From Flavobacteriales bacterium (GTDB lineage Bacteria > Bacteroidota > Bacteroidia > Flavobacteriales_E > Vicingaceae), in contig CAJPFH010000035.1 of NCBI GenBank assembly GCA_905339165.1, positions 1 to 64,000 of the forward strand: 64,000 nucleotides of DNA. Reading direction: 5' to 3'. Position numbers and translations under genes: made by a program. The notes under the pieces are model-generated. The model saw nothing but the letters and a program-made list of their open reading frames with translations. It had not been told where the DNA came from and made no database searches. Within the stretch, counting starts at the first letter, position 1. Each line of letters starts with the position of its first letter. Below, piece by piece: positions 38,301 to 46,433 of this stretch.

Positions 38301-38558
38301 CTGAAGCAGAGTTATTTGGTAGGTACTGGCTAAATTTTGCACAAATGGTAATGTGTTTAAAGGAACATTCCAGGGATTTTCTACTACCGATTCTCCTATT
38401 ACCGCATGCTTCACTAAGAGGTAGTTATCTTTTAGTTTAAACCAAATTTTACCATCTTGGTAATCTTTGTGAAATTGTTGGCTATGGGCAGCAAAAGCCG
38501 AAAGCACAAACAGAACGGCAAGCATAACCTTACCGATAAAGGATATTGTTTTTTTCAT
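35364..38558 (-). CDS. Secreted S8 subtilase with PKD-type domains and T9SS tail
   Basis: 1064 aa. Signal peptide ~1-26 (cut near AHSQ). Residues ~40-135 look like a propeptide. The S8 catalytic domain spans ~150-460 with Asp177, His235 (WDHGTHVAG) and Ser390 (MSGTSMASP). The Asp motif reads VDNAI instead of the usual D-T/S-G. A Ca-binding-like DDDGNGYIDD segment follows at ~204. Then come a PKD domain (PPVADFTSN ... PGTYTVTLTATNG, ~465-550), a ~200-residue region of unknown fold, two Ig/PKD-like repeats, and a type A T9SS sorting domain at the end (LSNGAYHVVIVG ... NKFVKF). An extracellular protease. Confidence 0.93.
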   Translation of the reverse strand: MKKTISFIGKVMLAVLFVLSAFAAHSQQFHKDYQDGKIWFKLKDNYLLVKHAVIGESVVENPWNVPLNTLPFVQNLASTYQITLLQRPFFAAKNSPELQRTYELHFADYQNVETIIKDLIKTGAVEYAEKVPNDQLFLTPNDPQYNGSNQWGLFKILAGQAWDISTGSASIKVATVDNAIQTNHADLQPAMWVNPGETAGNGIDDDGNGYIDDVNGYDVADNDNNPNPLNSSWDHGTHVAGTTGAKSNNGTGVASIGYGISIVAVKATKNSSSPSSVTDGYAGITYAVAAGCKVINCSWGGTGFSQTGQNVINNAWNNGCIVVAAAGNNNVQTQFYPAAYTNCFSVASTTSTDTKSGFSNYGTWVDISAPGSNILSTVPFGNYAYMSGTSMASPLVSGLLGLMYSYNPGMSKTDVLNCVTSTAVNIDGLNPGYAGKLGAGRINAFAAMQCVSGTLNQPPVADFTSNVTTVTAGGSVNFTDLSYNNPTTWSWNFGGGGTPNTSSQKNPTIQFNTPGTYTVTLTATNGNGNDVETKTNYITVTPNTGCDTVTNIQPGDNIYIWSFSGNGGYIGGHNNQSVTRWAEYITGFSPNTHVQGAYFYIPKAKVNGVGNVTFRLYNNNGPGGAPGTTIATKVMAIADIVPNITQNGFYPTYVHFNAPVAVPNSFYIGYEIVNASGDTITTALTQNLNPGPRPNTLWMYNLGGNATWQNAELVFGGAPKWNMHVYILGTTLPVTANITPVTATVCQDSTLTLSGSTSVNAATYKWYFNGSTFQTQSTQMSPAVTYNIPGTHKQYLIAYNSCGFGQLDSSTVTVNPKPTVNVSAANDTICKGLSTTLSASGNASTYTWDNGLPNGVGPHTVSPTNSTTYTVTGTNGQGCKNSSSVTITVQDVPQAAASYNPTNICENQPVVFDGSNSVDANTFSWVFSGGSPATSSLPFESVTYATVGTYNYTLVTSNNCGNDTASGSVNVVSCVGVNEWNVNNAITSFYNQQGELVIRFNNALAGNYTVNLMNSMGQLVVSTVLSIDNSTMVKHVNIGNLSNGAYHVVIVGNEDMYTNKFVKF

Positions 38559-38637
38559 ACGTATTGGTTTTGAAATAATTGAACCGAAAATTAATAAAAA
38601 AAATACTCTAACACACTTTTTTCTATTTTTTTCTTCT

Positions 38638-39681
38638 TTACCTGAAATAAAAATCGCTTGGAATAATTCCGGCTTTAAAAGTATTTATAAGACTTCCGGA
38701 AGACGTATATCTATATATCTGTCCTTTTTGAACATAATCGATGGCATCGGACACATAGATTTCAGAATTTTCGGGGTTTATACCTAGTCCGTAAAAATTA
38801 CTCCCGGAGGAAGAAATAAATGGCTGTGAAGGAATAGTGTTTTCTAAAATAGACATTTTATATACGCCTTTATTTAAGAAATAAAGAGTATCTGCACTGC
38901 CATTCAGTTTAAGTCGCCAAGGGGCATCGTTGATACTTGAAAACTGAAAAGATTGTTCTACCAAATGGTTAGCAGGGTTTATTCTGTGCAACGAAGGATA
39001 AATGGAATTGGTTTGATTGCCATCGCAAAGTACCCACAGCTTTGCATTCTTATCTTGCACAATAGAATTAGATGAAAAACCAATCTGAATACTGTCTATT
39101 AATAAATCATTTATGGCATCGGCTACATATAGATAATTACCTTCTTTAGAGGTAATAAATACTTTTCCGTACACCATAGTCATCTCTTCGCACCAACCTC
39201 CCACAGGAATATTTCCCGAAATTTGATTGGTGGTTAAATCTACTACGTAAATTTTATTTGCATATAAATCGGTAACAAATGCTTTTGCGTTGCTAATCGG
39301 CAAGAAATAGCGAGGAGAAACGAACCCGTTGATGATAGCCGTTGAAACAAAAGTTTTCTCATTTACTACTTCAATCTTACCTGAGTTATTAACTACCACA
39401 TATGCTTTACTATTGTAAAAATAGACCGATTGGCAAACATCTCCCAGCGGCCTGTTGTTAGCCGTTTCAAACACATCTTCGGAAACCGTATTTTCAGACG
39501 GATTGTAATAGGATATTTTTGCATTACCAAACTGAAAATTTCCTTCGTTTGATATAAATACCCCTCCCTGTTGTATCGTTATGTTTGGTTTTATCTTATC
39601 AGCCGGTTTGTCTTTCCGGCAAGATAAAAAAACAATCATTACCAGAAAAATAAATAGGTTATGCCCTCTTTTATTACTCAT
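38638..39681 (-). CDS. DUF5074-like beta-propeller lipoprotein, BtuG-like candidate
   Basis: 347 aa. Lipoprotein signal with lipobox VFLSC (Cys21) followed by RKDKPADK. The mature part is a YncE/DUF5074-like propeller with blades such as GGVFISNEGNFQFGNAKISYY, KIEVVNEKTFVSTAIIN, KIYVVDLTTNQISGNIPVGG and YLYVADAINDLLIDSIQIG. Surface propeller lipoproteins of this type (BtuG in Bacteroides) bind B12 with high affinity and cap BtuB. Here it is the distal gene of a cobalamin-riboswitch operon and overlaps the preceding gene by 8 bases, so B12 capture is a reasoned inference. Other YncE proteins have other ligands. Confidence 0.8.
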   Translation of the reverse strand: MSNKRGHNLFIFLVMIVFLSCRKDKPADKIKPNITIQQGGVFISNEGNFQFGNAKISYYNPSENTVSEDVFETANNRPLGDVCQSVYFYNSKAYVVVNNSGKIEVVNEKTFVSTAIINGFVSPRYFLPISNAKAFVTDLYANKIYVVDLTTNQISGNIPVGGWCEEMTMVYGKVFITSKEGNYLYVADAINDLLIDSIQIGFSSNSIVQDKNAKLWVLCDGNQTNSIYPSLHRINPANHLVEQSFQFSSINDAPWRLKLNGSADTLYFLNKGVYKMSILENTIPSQPFISSSGSNFYGLGINPENSEIYVSDAIDYVQKGQIYRYTSSGSLINTFKAGIIPSDFYFR

Positions 39682-40663
39682 GATTTACTATAATTTTTTG
39701 ATTAAATATTTTATTGTCAGAAATTAGATTTAGATAATATAAGCCATTTTTAAGTGTAGAGATATCTACTAGCACCTCTCTTTTATCTTGTTTTATAATA
39801 AAAATATTTTCTACTCTACCCATGTTATCAATTACCTCAATGTATTCTATCTCATTGGCCATATTGAGTTTAATGGTTATATAATGCGATGCGGGATTCG
39901 GATACATTTGTACAAGAAACAAAGGGGCTGTTTCCTTTATTTCTGTAGAAAGATGATGAATGACACCGACTGCATCTAAATCAAAACCACCCGATGGAAA
40001 AGGGGTATTCCATGGGTCGTTCACTTTATTTCCATACTGGTCGTAGGTTGCAAATAATGATTGAATACTTCCTACTACATCAATAATTTTTATATGTGTA
40101 ATGGCATTTACATTTAATCCGGGAGTATTGTGTAATTCCTGTAAATCGAAAGGAGTGCCGTACAATGCTCTATACTTTCCTGCCAGATTATTTATTTTTT
40201 CGGGATTTAACGTGTCAAAAGTACCCACCTGCACATCGGTTTGAGTGAAAGAGGTAGCAGGAAAGCGAAAAAAATTGATGCCATCGGAACTTACTTCTAC
40301 AAATGCTAATTCCAAAAAATAATCGCTAAAGGAATTTTCGAATACCGCAAAATCCCAACCGGGGCCGTTTGTAATGGGAGTATCGAATAAAAGCACCGCT
40401 TCTCCTCCATCGCCTAAACTTACTACTGCATTCATTCCGGCTTTACCAACAGCCGAAGAGGAATCTCCAACCGTGGTGTAACCGAGCGTTTGATTGGACA
40501 CATCTTGCCACCCCCTTTTAACATAACAGACACTGGCCCACGCCACAAACACACTGCTATCGGCATGTATGGCGGTAGAACCCGGTTTTCCGGCAGCCGG
40601 AGGAAATTGAGCCATTGACTGTATAGAAAGCAAGCCAGTAAAGAAAATCAGAAATTGTTTCAT
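39674..40663 (-). CDS. T9SS-sorted surface protein of the cobalamin locus
   Basis: 329 aa. Signal peptide (MKQFLIFFTGLLSIQSMA, cut before QFPPAAG). Residues ~20-235 form a conserved but uncharacterised domain with GPGWDFAVFENSFSDYFLELA, FVEVSSDGINFFRFPA, AGKYRALYGTPFDL and FPSGGFDLDAVGVI; I have seen this type beside Bacteroidota B12 receptors but know no function. The last ~80 residues are a type A T9SS tail (MYPNPASHYITIKLN ... LKNGLYYLNLIS). It is packed between the DUF4465 and propeller genes, 4 and -8 bases away, so all three are co-transcribed. A surface B12-handling role is inferred only from context. Confidence 0.8.
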   Translation of the reverse strand: MKQFLIFFTGLLSIQSMAQFPPAAGKPGSTAIHADSSVFVAWASVCYVKRGWQDVSNQTLGYTTVGDSSSAVGKAGMNAVVSLGDGGEAVLLFDTPITNGPGWDFAVFENSFSDYFLELAFVEVSSDGINFFRFPATSFTQTDVQVGTFDTLNPEKINNLAGKYRALYGTPFDLQELHNTPGLNVNAITHIKIIDVVGSIQSLFATYDQYGNKVNDPWNTPFPSGGFDLDAVGVIHHLSTEIKETAPLFLVQMYPNPASHYITIKLNMANEIEYIEVIDNMGRVENIFIIKQDKREVLVDISTLKNGLYYLNLISDNKIFNQKIIVNHE

Positions 40664-40667
40664 AGTA

Positions 40668-41654
40668 TCATTGTTTCAGAAATTTTTCATTGTACACATT
40701 TTCGCCATTGAATATTTTAAGAAAATACAAGCCACTATTTAATTTGTTTAAATAGACAGTGGCACCTTTCCCCTCTATTTTTTCTTCATAAATTAATTTT
40801 CCTTCGTTATTAAGAATTTGTAAAATGAATTTCGTTTTTTGAGGAAGATCAATAGTTAGGTAATCGGTAACCGGATTAGGAAAAAATGTAATCTGTGCTT
40901 TGTTTTTCCATTCGGCAACACCTACTCCGGCATCGGCTGTGGTAAAATTATCCATGCAAAAGAAGGCCGGTGTATTCATTCCCCACTGCCCTACATCACT
41001 CGATGATAGAGTGAATACTAAACTATCGGCATTGCCAAGAGAGGTTAAATCTACCCATTCCCATGTAGTTAAAATGTAATCTTGTGCATTATTCGAGAAA
41101 CGATAATCGGCTAAATAAAATTCTACGCTGTCGGATCCCAAGTTACCTCCATAGTATTTACGTACTACTAATTTAAACCAATCGGAATCGTTGCCGGAAA
41201 CTCCTCCAAATTTTTTAGAGAACATATCTCCATCTCTCATACTTAAAGCGGCATACGTAGAGTTGGTAACAAAAAAGCCGTTAACTACTTTTCCTGCCGC
41301 ATTGCCGTTTAATTTTATAATGGCATTTTGCTGAGCAATAGCGTAATGTTCCGAACCGTTATAACCGCCTGCTGTTCTGGCTGCATACAAATTGGCGAAT
41401 CCGGGAGTAACACTGTCCTTCATATTACTATAAGCAAATCCGCTGGCCCAAAATCCCCCCCAACTGGTATCGTACATATTTGGAAATATTGCGTTTCCAC
41501 TGGTAAATGTTGCACCCATTGGATTAGAAGAACCATTCCAATACGAATTGGGAGCAAGAGAATTTTCCTCAAACGTAGAAACGGTTTGAGATTGAGTAAA
41601 GGTTGTGCAAATAAGCAACATCGAGGTAAGTGTAATTTTTGTTAATGTTTTCAT
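40668..41654 (-). CDS. DUF4465 protein with T9SS tail
   Basis: 328 aa. Signal peptide (MKTLTKITLTSMLLICTTFTQS, cut before QTV). Residues ~25-245 match DUF4465, with TSGNAIFPNMYDTSWGGFWASG, FFVTNSTYAALSMRDGD and WEWVDLTSLGNADSLVFTLSS. This is a jelly-roll-like domain found in surface proteins encoded near cobalamin transporters in Bacteroidota. A type A T9SS tail follows (FFPNPVTDYLTIDL ... LNSGLYFLKIFNG). It comes right after the TonB receptor in the riboswitch operon. It may help bind or pass on cobamides; a relation to Bacteroides BtuH-type proteins should be tested, not assumed. Confidence 0.83.
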   Translation of the reverse strand: MKTLTKITLTSMLLICTTFTQSQTVSTFEENSLAPNSYWNGSSNPMGATFTSGNAIFPNMYDTSWGGFWASGFAYSNMKDSVTPGFANLYAARTAGGYNGSEHYAIAQQNAIIKLNGNAAGKVVNGFFVTNSTYAALSMRDGDMFSKKFGGVSGNDSDWFKLVVRKYYGGNLGSDSVEFYLADYRFSNNAQDYILTTWEWVDLTSLGNADSLVFTLSSSDVGQWGMNTPAFFCMDNFTTADAGVGVAEWKNKAQITFFPNPVTDYLTIDLPQKTKFILQILNNEGKLIYEEKIEGKGATVYLNKLNSGLYFLKIFNGENVYNEKFLKQ

Positions 41655-41668
41655 ATTTTTTTTGATTT

Positions 41669-43588
41669 TTATTTTTTTGACTTATGGTATTTAATAATTA
41701 TTCCGGTATTGTAATTTCTCAATGGCATGGCATAACTCTGCACCAACTGGTAGGAGGTATTAAAAATATTCTCTACAGAAAAAAACAAAGAAAGAGAGAT
41801 TTCTTTCAATGGTAAAATGTAAGAAAACCTTGCATGAGTATTATAAAAAGGCAATAAATATTCGGAATTATCCGAACTAATATATCGGTATCCTGTATAT
41901 TGATTGGCAACAGAAATTTCAAAAAAACGATTCGATACGGAAAGCCTTGCACTGCCACTATACATCGGAACATATATAAGCTGCTTATCAAACGATGCAT
42001 CATTTTCCGATTTTATTTTTTGATTGGTTGAAACTACATAGTTGGTAAGCAAAAACAAAGAAATGTTAGTTTTACCCGCCAAGTATATAAGAGAAGAATG
42101 GGTTTCTACTCCTCTGCTCCATACCTCCATTATATTTTGAGGAGCCCAGAAACTTCCTTGCGGTAGCCATATAATCCAATTGTGCATCACTCGGCTGAAA
42201 TAGGTTTGTTCCGTTTTGAAATGCCAGCTTTTGAATCTTTCTTTGGTATCTATCAAGAAACCTATTTCGCTAGAATATCCGTTCTCCGGTAAAAGCTGTT
42301 TATTGCCTCCGGGCTGCCAGTATAAGTCGTTAAATGTGGGTAATCTAAAAACGTTGGAATAGGCGGCTTTCCATTCCATTTCCTCAAAAAGCAAATACGA
42401 TATTCCTGCAGCATAGGTAAAGGGAATGTTTTGATGTTGCAAAAATTCCTTTCGTCCCGAAATGGTGGTTTTTAGTTTTTCTTTAAAATATTTCGTGCCG
42501 TGCGAAATAAAAAAAGCGGTTTTGTTCTGATGGTGTTTATCTTCAAAACCCGATGAATGAAGAGAAATAAAGGTATGGTTACTACCTACGTTTAAGCATT
42601 GGTTTGGTAAAAAAAACCAACGTGTTTCTGTTTCGGCAATTACTGTATTTGTTTTGTTTCTGGATTGAATAGTTGAAGTTTCGTTTACATAAAGCATTTG
42701 TTCATTAAAATAAGCTGTTCTAATAAAATAATTAAATGCATTTCTAAAATATTTCCACTCGGAACTACACCTAACTACCTCGTCTTTCTGATAGGCTTTA
42801 TTTGTTATCTGATTAATGGCGACAGGAATGTTTCGGTTATTTTGTTGATACCATGCAGAAAAATTCAGCCACATATTTTCTTTCATTGTAAACGAATGAT
42901 CGGTAATAAAACCTGTTCCCTGTTGCTCGGCATTTGCCTGGATTTGCTTTTCGCTGGTGTATGGATTTATAAAAGAAAAATTATTTTTTGCTTTAGTATT
43001 AAAAATACTCACTGAGCTTGCCCATCTTTTTCTGCTTAAAATAAAGGAGGTTTGTTTCGAGAATTTCCCAAAACTTCCGGCTGTTAAACAGGCTGAAGCC
43101 TCTATCCCTTTGTAAAAAGAAAGTTTATTCTGCAAATGAATACTTCCGCCAACAGCACCACTTCCCCAAAGCGTGCCGCCACCACCGTGTTGTACGGTAA
43201 CTGTATTTACGGCAAAAAGTGGTATTAAAGAAAAATCTACCTGTCCGTTAGCTGCATTATTAATATTAAATCCATTCCATAGCACCGCTGTGTGTGCAGC
43301 GCTACCACCCCTAAATGAAGAAGTAGCCAGATTTCCCGATCCGTAAGATTTTATATAAAGCGAGGTTTCGTACCTTAATAATTCGGCCAAACTAGAGGAT
43401 AAATGTTTTGCTAAATCTGCGCTGTCTATCGAAATCATTTTATTTCCGGCAGAAAATTGAAATAAACGATTCGATTTTACTTCGAAGGTGGCAAGAGGTA
43501 TGATGGTATCGGTATGCGTACTATCTGCCTTGCACCAGTAGGTGAAGACCAAACAAAACCATATTCCCGTACCTATTTTTTTTAGCAT
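41669..43588 (-). CDS. btuB: TonB-dependent outer-membrane receptor, probable cobalamin transporter
   Basis: 639 aa from the ATG at 43588. The open frame runs to 43678, but that extension holds no signal peptide and would place translation just beside the riboswitch. The ATG at 43588 gives a signal-like MLKKIGTGIWFCLVFTYW. The plug domain (~35-140) has LLRYETSLYIKSYGSGNLATSSFRGG and the GSGAVGGSIHL end; the barrel fills the rest and ends with a short YNTGIIIKYH strand. BtuB identity rests on the B12 riboswitch in its leader and on receptor size (~600 aa, no SusC-type extension). First gene of the cobalamin operon. Confidence 0.87.
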   Translation of the reverse strand: MLKKIGTGIWFCLVFTYWCKADSTHTDTIIPLATFEVKSNRLFQFSAGNKMISIDSADLAKHLSSSLAELLRYETSLYIKSYGSGNLATSSFRGGSAAHTAVLWNGFNINNAANGQVDFSLIPLFAVNTVTVQHGGGGTLWGSGAVGGSIHLQNKLSFYKGIEASACLTAGSFGKFSKQTSFILSRKRWASSVSIFNTKAKNNFSFINPYTSEKQIQANAEQQGTGFITDHSFTMKENMWLNFSAWYQQNNRNIPVAINQITNKAYQKDEVVRCSSEWKYFRNAFNYFIRTAYFNEQMLYVNETSTIQSRNKTNTVIAETETRWFFLPNQCLNVGSNHTFISLHSSGFEDKHHQNKTAFFISHGTKYFKEKLKTTISGRKEFLQHQNIPFTYAAGISYLLFEEMEWKAAYSNVFRLPTFNDLYWQPGGNKQLLPENGYSSEIGFLIDTKERFKSWHFKTEQTYFSRVMHNWIIWLPQGSFWAPQNIMEVWSRGVETHSSLIYLAGKTNISLFLLTNYVVSTNQKIKSENDASFDKQLIYVPMYSGSARLSVSNRFFEISVANQYTGYRYISSDNSEYLLPFYNTHARFSYILPLKEISLSLFFSVENIFNTSYQLVQSYAMPLRNYNTGIIIKYHKSKK

Positions 43589-43691
43589 AAACGTACTTGT
43601 TGTCGTAAATGCTACGGAAAATGGGGTATAAAAACAGTTGAACTTCAAAAGTTTTGCGAGCCTTTTCTCCGAAAGCATCTACTAAAAATTG

Positions 43692-43868
43692 GATAATGGC
43701 AGGTCTTCTGACTTACACCCTGTTACCTGTCTTCCCACTCCCTATAAAGGGGCAGTGACTTTGAAGTGGCAACGCTTGACGGTGCTTACAGCAGCGGGAA
43801 CTGTTCGGGATTTACACCCGATTCCCTTTTCATCTTATTACTCAAATGAATAATAAAGAACCGTTATC
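43692..43868 (-). promoter_or_regulatory. Cobalamin riboswitch
   Basis: On the minus strand the RNA opens with GATAACGG (43868-43861) which pairs with CCATTATC (43699-43692) as stem P1 with one mismatch. Inside are the conserved pieces in the right order: AAGGGAA, GGGTGTAAATCCC, the strongly conserved CAGTTCCCGCTGCTGTAAGC, GCCACT, and the B12 box GTCAGAAGACCTGCC just before the 3' P1 strand. This is an AdoCbl-type cobalamin riboswitch. It ends about 100 bases before the receptor ATG; cobalamin binding should lower expression of the operon. A -7 box lies directly upstream. Confidence 0.97.
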
Positions 43869-43873
43869 GGGGG

Positions 43874-43881
43874 CAAATATA
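43874..43881 (-). promoter_or_regulatory. -7 box TATATTTG for the riboswitch operon
   Basis: On the minus strand TATATTTG matches the consensus and ends 5 bases before the riboswitch P1 stem, so the predicted transcript starts at the aptamer's first bases. Confidence 0.7.
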
Positions 43882-43986
43882 CATAAAAGAAATACCCGTT
43901 GTGCATTTAGAACATTTTTTAATAAAAAAGGTGTCTGTTCGAGTTTTTTTTGAAAGAAAGAGTATCGAGGACACACTTTTTTATTG

Positions 43987-44045
43987 AAAATTTGAATTCT
44001 CGATATATTCCGCAGGATTGCGGAATACTCGAATTGACAAATTTT
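43987..44045. repeat. Nested inverted repeat, possible terminator of the thioredoxin-like gene
   Basis: Three mirrored blocks share one centre: an 8-bp perfect stem ATTCCGCA/TGCGGAAT with loop GGAT, then TCGA/TCGA, then AAAATTT/AAATTTT, separated by short unpaired bases. It follows the stop of the minus-strand thioredoxin-like gene by 30 bases, so terminator action is possible, but there is no clean T tract next to the core stem. The rest of the 43882-44074 gap shows nothing else. Confidence 0.45.
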
Positions 44046-44074
44046 CTTACAAATGCAATAAGGGTAAAAGAAAT

Positions 44075-44587
44075 TTATTCGTCTATTAATTTTTCAATAA
44101 ATTTTTGAACGGCTTCACTTTGCCAATCTAGTGCACCATTTGCAATCATTCTTACTTCTCCTTTTTTAGAAATAATGTATGAAACCGGAATCGTTTCGGA
44201 GAAGTACATTTTTGGCAGATGCTGATTTTTTCCACCCACCGTGTAATAAGGTAAATGGGTTTTATTTTTTTCTTTATAGTTTTTTAAGCGTTTTGTATTT
44301 TCTTCTGAAATCATAAAAAGGGCTATTTCATTCTGGTATTCGTTATAAAAATTCTGAAGCGAAGGTTCTTCCTTTTTGCACGGACTACACCATGTGGCCC
44401 ATTGATGTATAATAATCACTTTTCCTTTGCTTTGTTGTAAATTATTTTTTTTGTTTTGCAAATCGGTTAATACAAAATTTAACTCTGCACTCATTCCCAC
44501 CGGAAATCGAACCTGAGAAATTGCCAGATGACAAATCATAAATGAGAGAATAAACAAGGCTAAAAGGGGTTTTGATATAACGGGCAT
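44075..44587 (-). CDS. TlpA-like periplasmic thiol-disulfide reductase
   Basis: 170 aa. Signal peptide or single anchor at ~1-24 (LALFILSFMICHLAIS). The thioredoxin fold holds the active-site pair Cys67/Cys70 in ATWCSPCKKEEPSL, and the cis-Pro loop is ETIPVSYIIS. These proteins reduce or protect exported thiols, often for cytochrome c maturation; the partner cannot be named here. Last gene of a five-gene minus-strand run, 17 bases after the methyltransferase gene. Confidence 0.9.
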   Translation of the reverse strand: MPVISKPLLALFILSFMICHLAISQVRFPVGMSAELNFVLTDLQNKKNNLQQSKGKVIIIHQWATWCSPCKKEEPSLQNFYNEYQNEIALFMISEENTKRLKNYKEKNKTHLPYYTVGGKNQHLPKMYFSETIPVSYIISKKGEVRMIANGALDWQSEAVQKFIEKLIDE

Positions 44588-44604
44588 TTTTCAATAAAGG
44601 TTTA

Positions 44605-45411
44605 CTACATTTTTTTGGCCGAGAGATGAAGCGTAAAAAATTTATTGGGTTTTGCAAAAGGTGTTAAAAATTCTGATTTTACATTTTTAGTAGTATAAAT
44701 AGCACAAAGTGTATTAGAAACACGATATACGTTTTTTAATTTATGGGGAGGTGTTCCATCTAAAATGCCTTTTAACACATCCCAGCGAACATCGGTCGGA
44801 GTACGTCCATAATCGTGCCACACAATAATGGAATTTTCGTTTTTAAGTAATTTAAAAGCGTTTTGAGTGTCGCTCTTTACGCTTTCGTAATGGTGGTCTC
44901 CGTCAATAAAAATCAAATCGAATTTTGTATTTAGCCCGGCAAAATGGTAGGTAAGCGAATTTCCCTGTAAATGGGTAATATTTTCAATTCCATTAGAAAA
45001 CATTCGGTGTTGCATAACATAGTTTTCCTGCAAACCCATTTCTTTCATTTCTTCATCCGGTAAATTTAAAGTATACACTTTCTCTGCTACACTTGAAACA
45101 ATGGCTGCACTTTCGCCTCTCCAGGTGCCAATCTCAAAATAATGGCACGAAGGAAAAGATTTTGCTAAGGCTTTTAGCAGGGCTAAATCTAAAGGAGTAG
45201 AACCTCCATCGGAAAAACTAATGGGTTCTAGTTGAAGTGTAAAATCAGGTATAAGTTCCAAAATATCTATGCTGGGTAAACCCTTGGGTAAATTATATTT
45301 TTTAATTACTTCTTCTTTGTTTATATGCTCATCGTACAAAATGTGATTGAGCAGATAAGGATTTTTACTAATTAAAAAAACTGCTTTAAAAAACTTTTTT
45401 ATTTTGCTCAT
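44605..45411 (-). CDS. Class I SAM-dependent methyltransferase
   Basis: 268 aa. The Rossmann core at ~85-235 has motif I YFEIGTWRGESAA, an acidic end of strand 2 (VYTLNLPDEEM) and FDLIFIDGDHHYESVKSDTQ, characteristic of the Methyltransf_24 family; IIVWHDYG follows. Substrate unknown: relatives methylate sugars, small molecules or cephalosporin-like compounds. It begins 5 bases after the holA stop and is in the vWA-amn-holA run. Confidence 0.88.
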   Translation of the reverse strand: MSKIKKFFKAVFLISKNPYLLNHILYDEHINKEEVIKKYNLPKGLPSIDILELIPDFTLQLEPISFSDGGSTPLDLALLKALAKSFPSCHYFEIGTWRGESAAIVSSVAEKVYTLNLPDEEMKEMGLQENYVMQHRMFSNGIENITHLQGNSLTYHFAGLNTKFDLIFIDGDHHYESVKSDTQNAFKLLKNENSIIVWHDYGRTPTDVRWDVLKGILDGTPPHKLKNVYRVSNTLCAIYTTKNVKSEFLTPFAKPNKFFTLHLSAKKM

Positions 45412-45416
45412 ACGTT

Positions 45417-46421
45417 TTAATGCATCAATTTATAAACTAACTCTTTCAGTAGTTCGCCTTCGGTGGCCGAAACATTCCCAACCCCTTTCGAACGCATATC
45501 GAACTCGCGAATTAAGGCAATGTTTTCTACACATTTTCGGGGAGTATAATTTTTTGCTGCTGTATGGTAATCTTTCAGAAAAAAAGGATTTACACCTATT
45601 GCAGAAGCTAAACCGGCATTGGATTTATCGGGGGAGGAATGAAACAATAATACCTTTACAAAAAAAGAAAACAATGATGAAATGGTAAGCACAAAAGGAT
45701 TTGAACGAGGGTTGGAGGCAAAATAATTTACTATTTGATAGGCTTTAAAAACATCTTTCTCGCCTATTGCTTTATTTAATTCAAACACGTTAAAATCTTT
45801 GCTTATCCCTATATTTTCTTCAATATGTTTGGTATTTATTGTAGTTCCTGAGGGTAATAAAATAAAAAGTTTTTCGAGTGCATTTACAATTTTTGTCAAT
45901 TCATTTCCTAAAAATTCCGAAAGTAATACCGAGGCTTTCGGCTCTATTTTATATCCTTTGTTTTTAAGAAAATCGCTAATCCAGGCAGGAATTTTATCGG
46001 AATATATCTTTTTCGATTCAAACAGCACATGATGTTTATCGAGTTTCTTTGAAAAAGATTTTCGTTTATCGATGTTTTTGTATTTGTAACAAAATACCAA
46101 TGTGGTGGTAGGCAAAAAATGATCGAGGTAGGCTTCTATTTCCTCTATTTTTTCCAGCATTTGTGCTTCTTTTACAATGACAACGGTTCGTTCGGCCATT
46201 AAAGGAAAGCGTTTGGCTTCGGAGAGTATCGTTTGCACATCAGTTTCTTTTCCGTATAAAACGGAAAGATTAAAATCTCTTTCCGTTTCGCTCAATATAT
46301 TTTTTTCTATATAGTCTGTAAGTTCATCAATAAAATAAGGTTCTTCTCCCATAAAAAAATAGATGGGTGCGTACTTTTTATTTTTAAGGTTGCTTAGTAT
46401 TTTTTCGAAAGCTAAATTCAT
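45417..46421 (-). CDS. holA: DNA polymerase III subunit delta
   Basis: 334 aa. The clamp-loader delta subunit opens the beta ring. The N-terminus has FFMGEEPYFIDELTDYIEKN, then RFPLMAERTVVIVKEAQML, both family signatures; the middle domain has LGNELTKIVNALEKL, and the C-terminal collar domain continues with NPFVLTISSLFSFFVKVLL and the ending GELLKELVYKLMH. Length fits the family. Tight gap (12 bases) to amn. Confidence 0.93.
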   Translation of the reverse strand: MNLAFEKILSNLKNKKYAPIYFFMGEEPYFIDELTDYIEKNILSETERDFNLSVLYGKETDVQTILSEAKRFPLMAERTVVIVKEAQMLEKIEEIEAYLDHFLPTTTLVFCYKYKNIDKRKSFSKKLDKHHVLFESKKIYSDKIPAWISDFLKNKGYKIEPKASVLLSEFLGNELTKIVNALEKLFILLPSGTTINTKHIEENIGISKDFNVFELNKAIGEKDVFKAYQIVNYFASNPRSNPFVLTISSLFSFFVKVLLFHSSPDKSNAGLASAIGVNPFFLKDYHTAAKNYTPRKCVENIALIREFDMRSKGVGNVSATEGELLKELVYKLMH

Positions 46422-46433
46422 TCACACTCTGTT

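Noticed and set aside
43589-43678. Longer TonB receptor starting at 43678
   Set aside because: The extra 30 residues contain no signal peptide and start next to the riboswitch; the ATG at 43588 gives a signal-like N-terminus.
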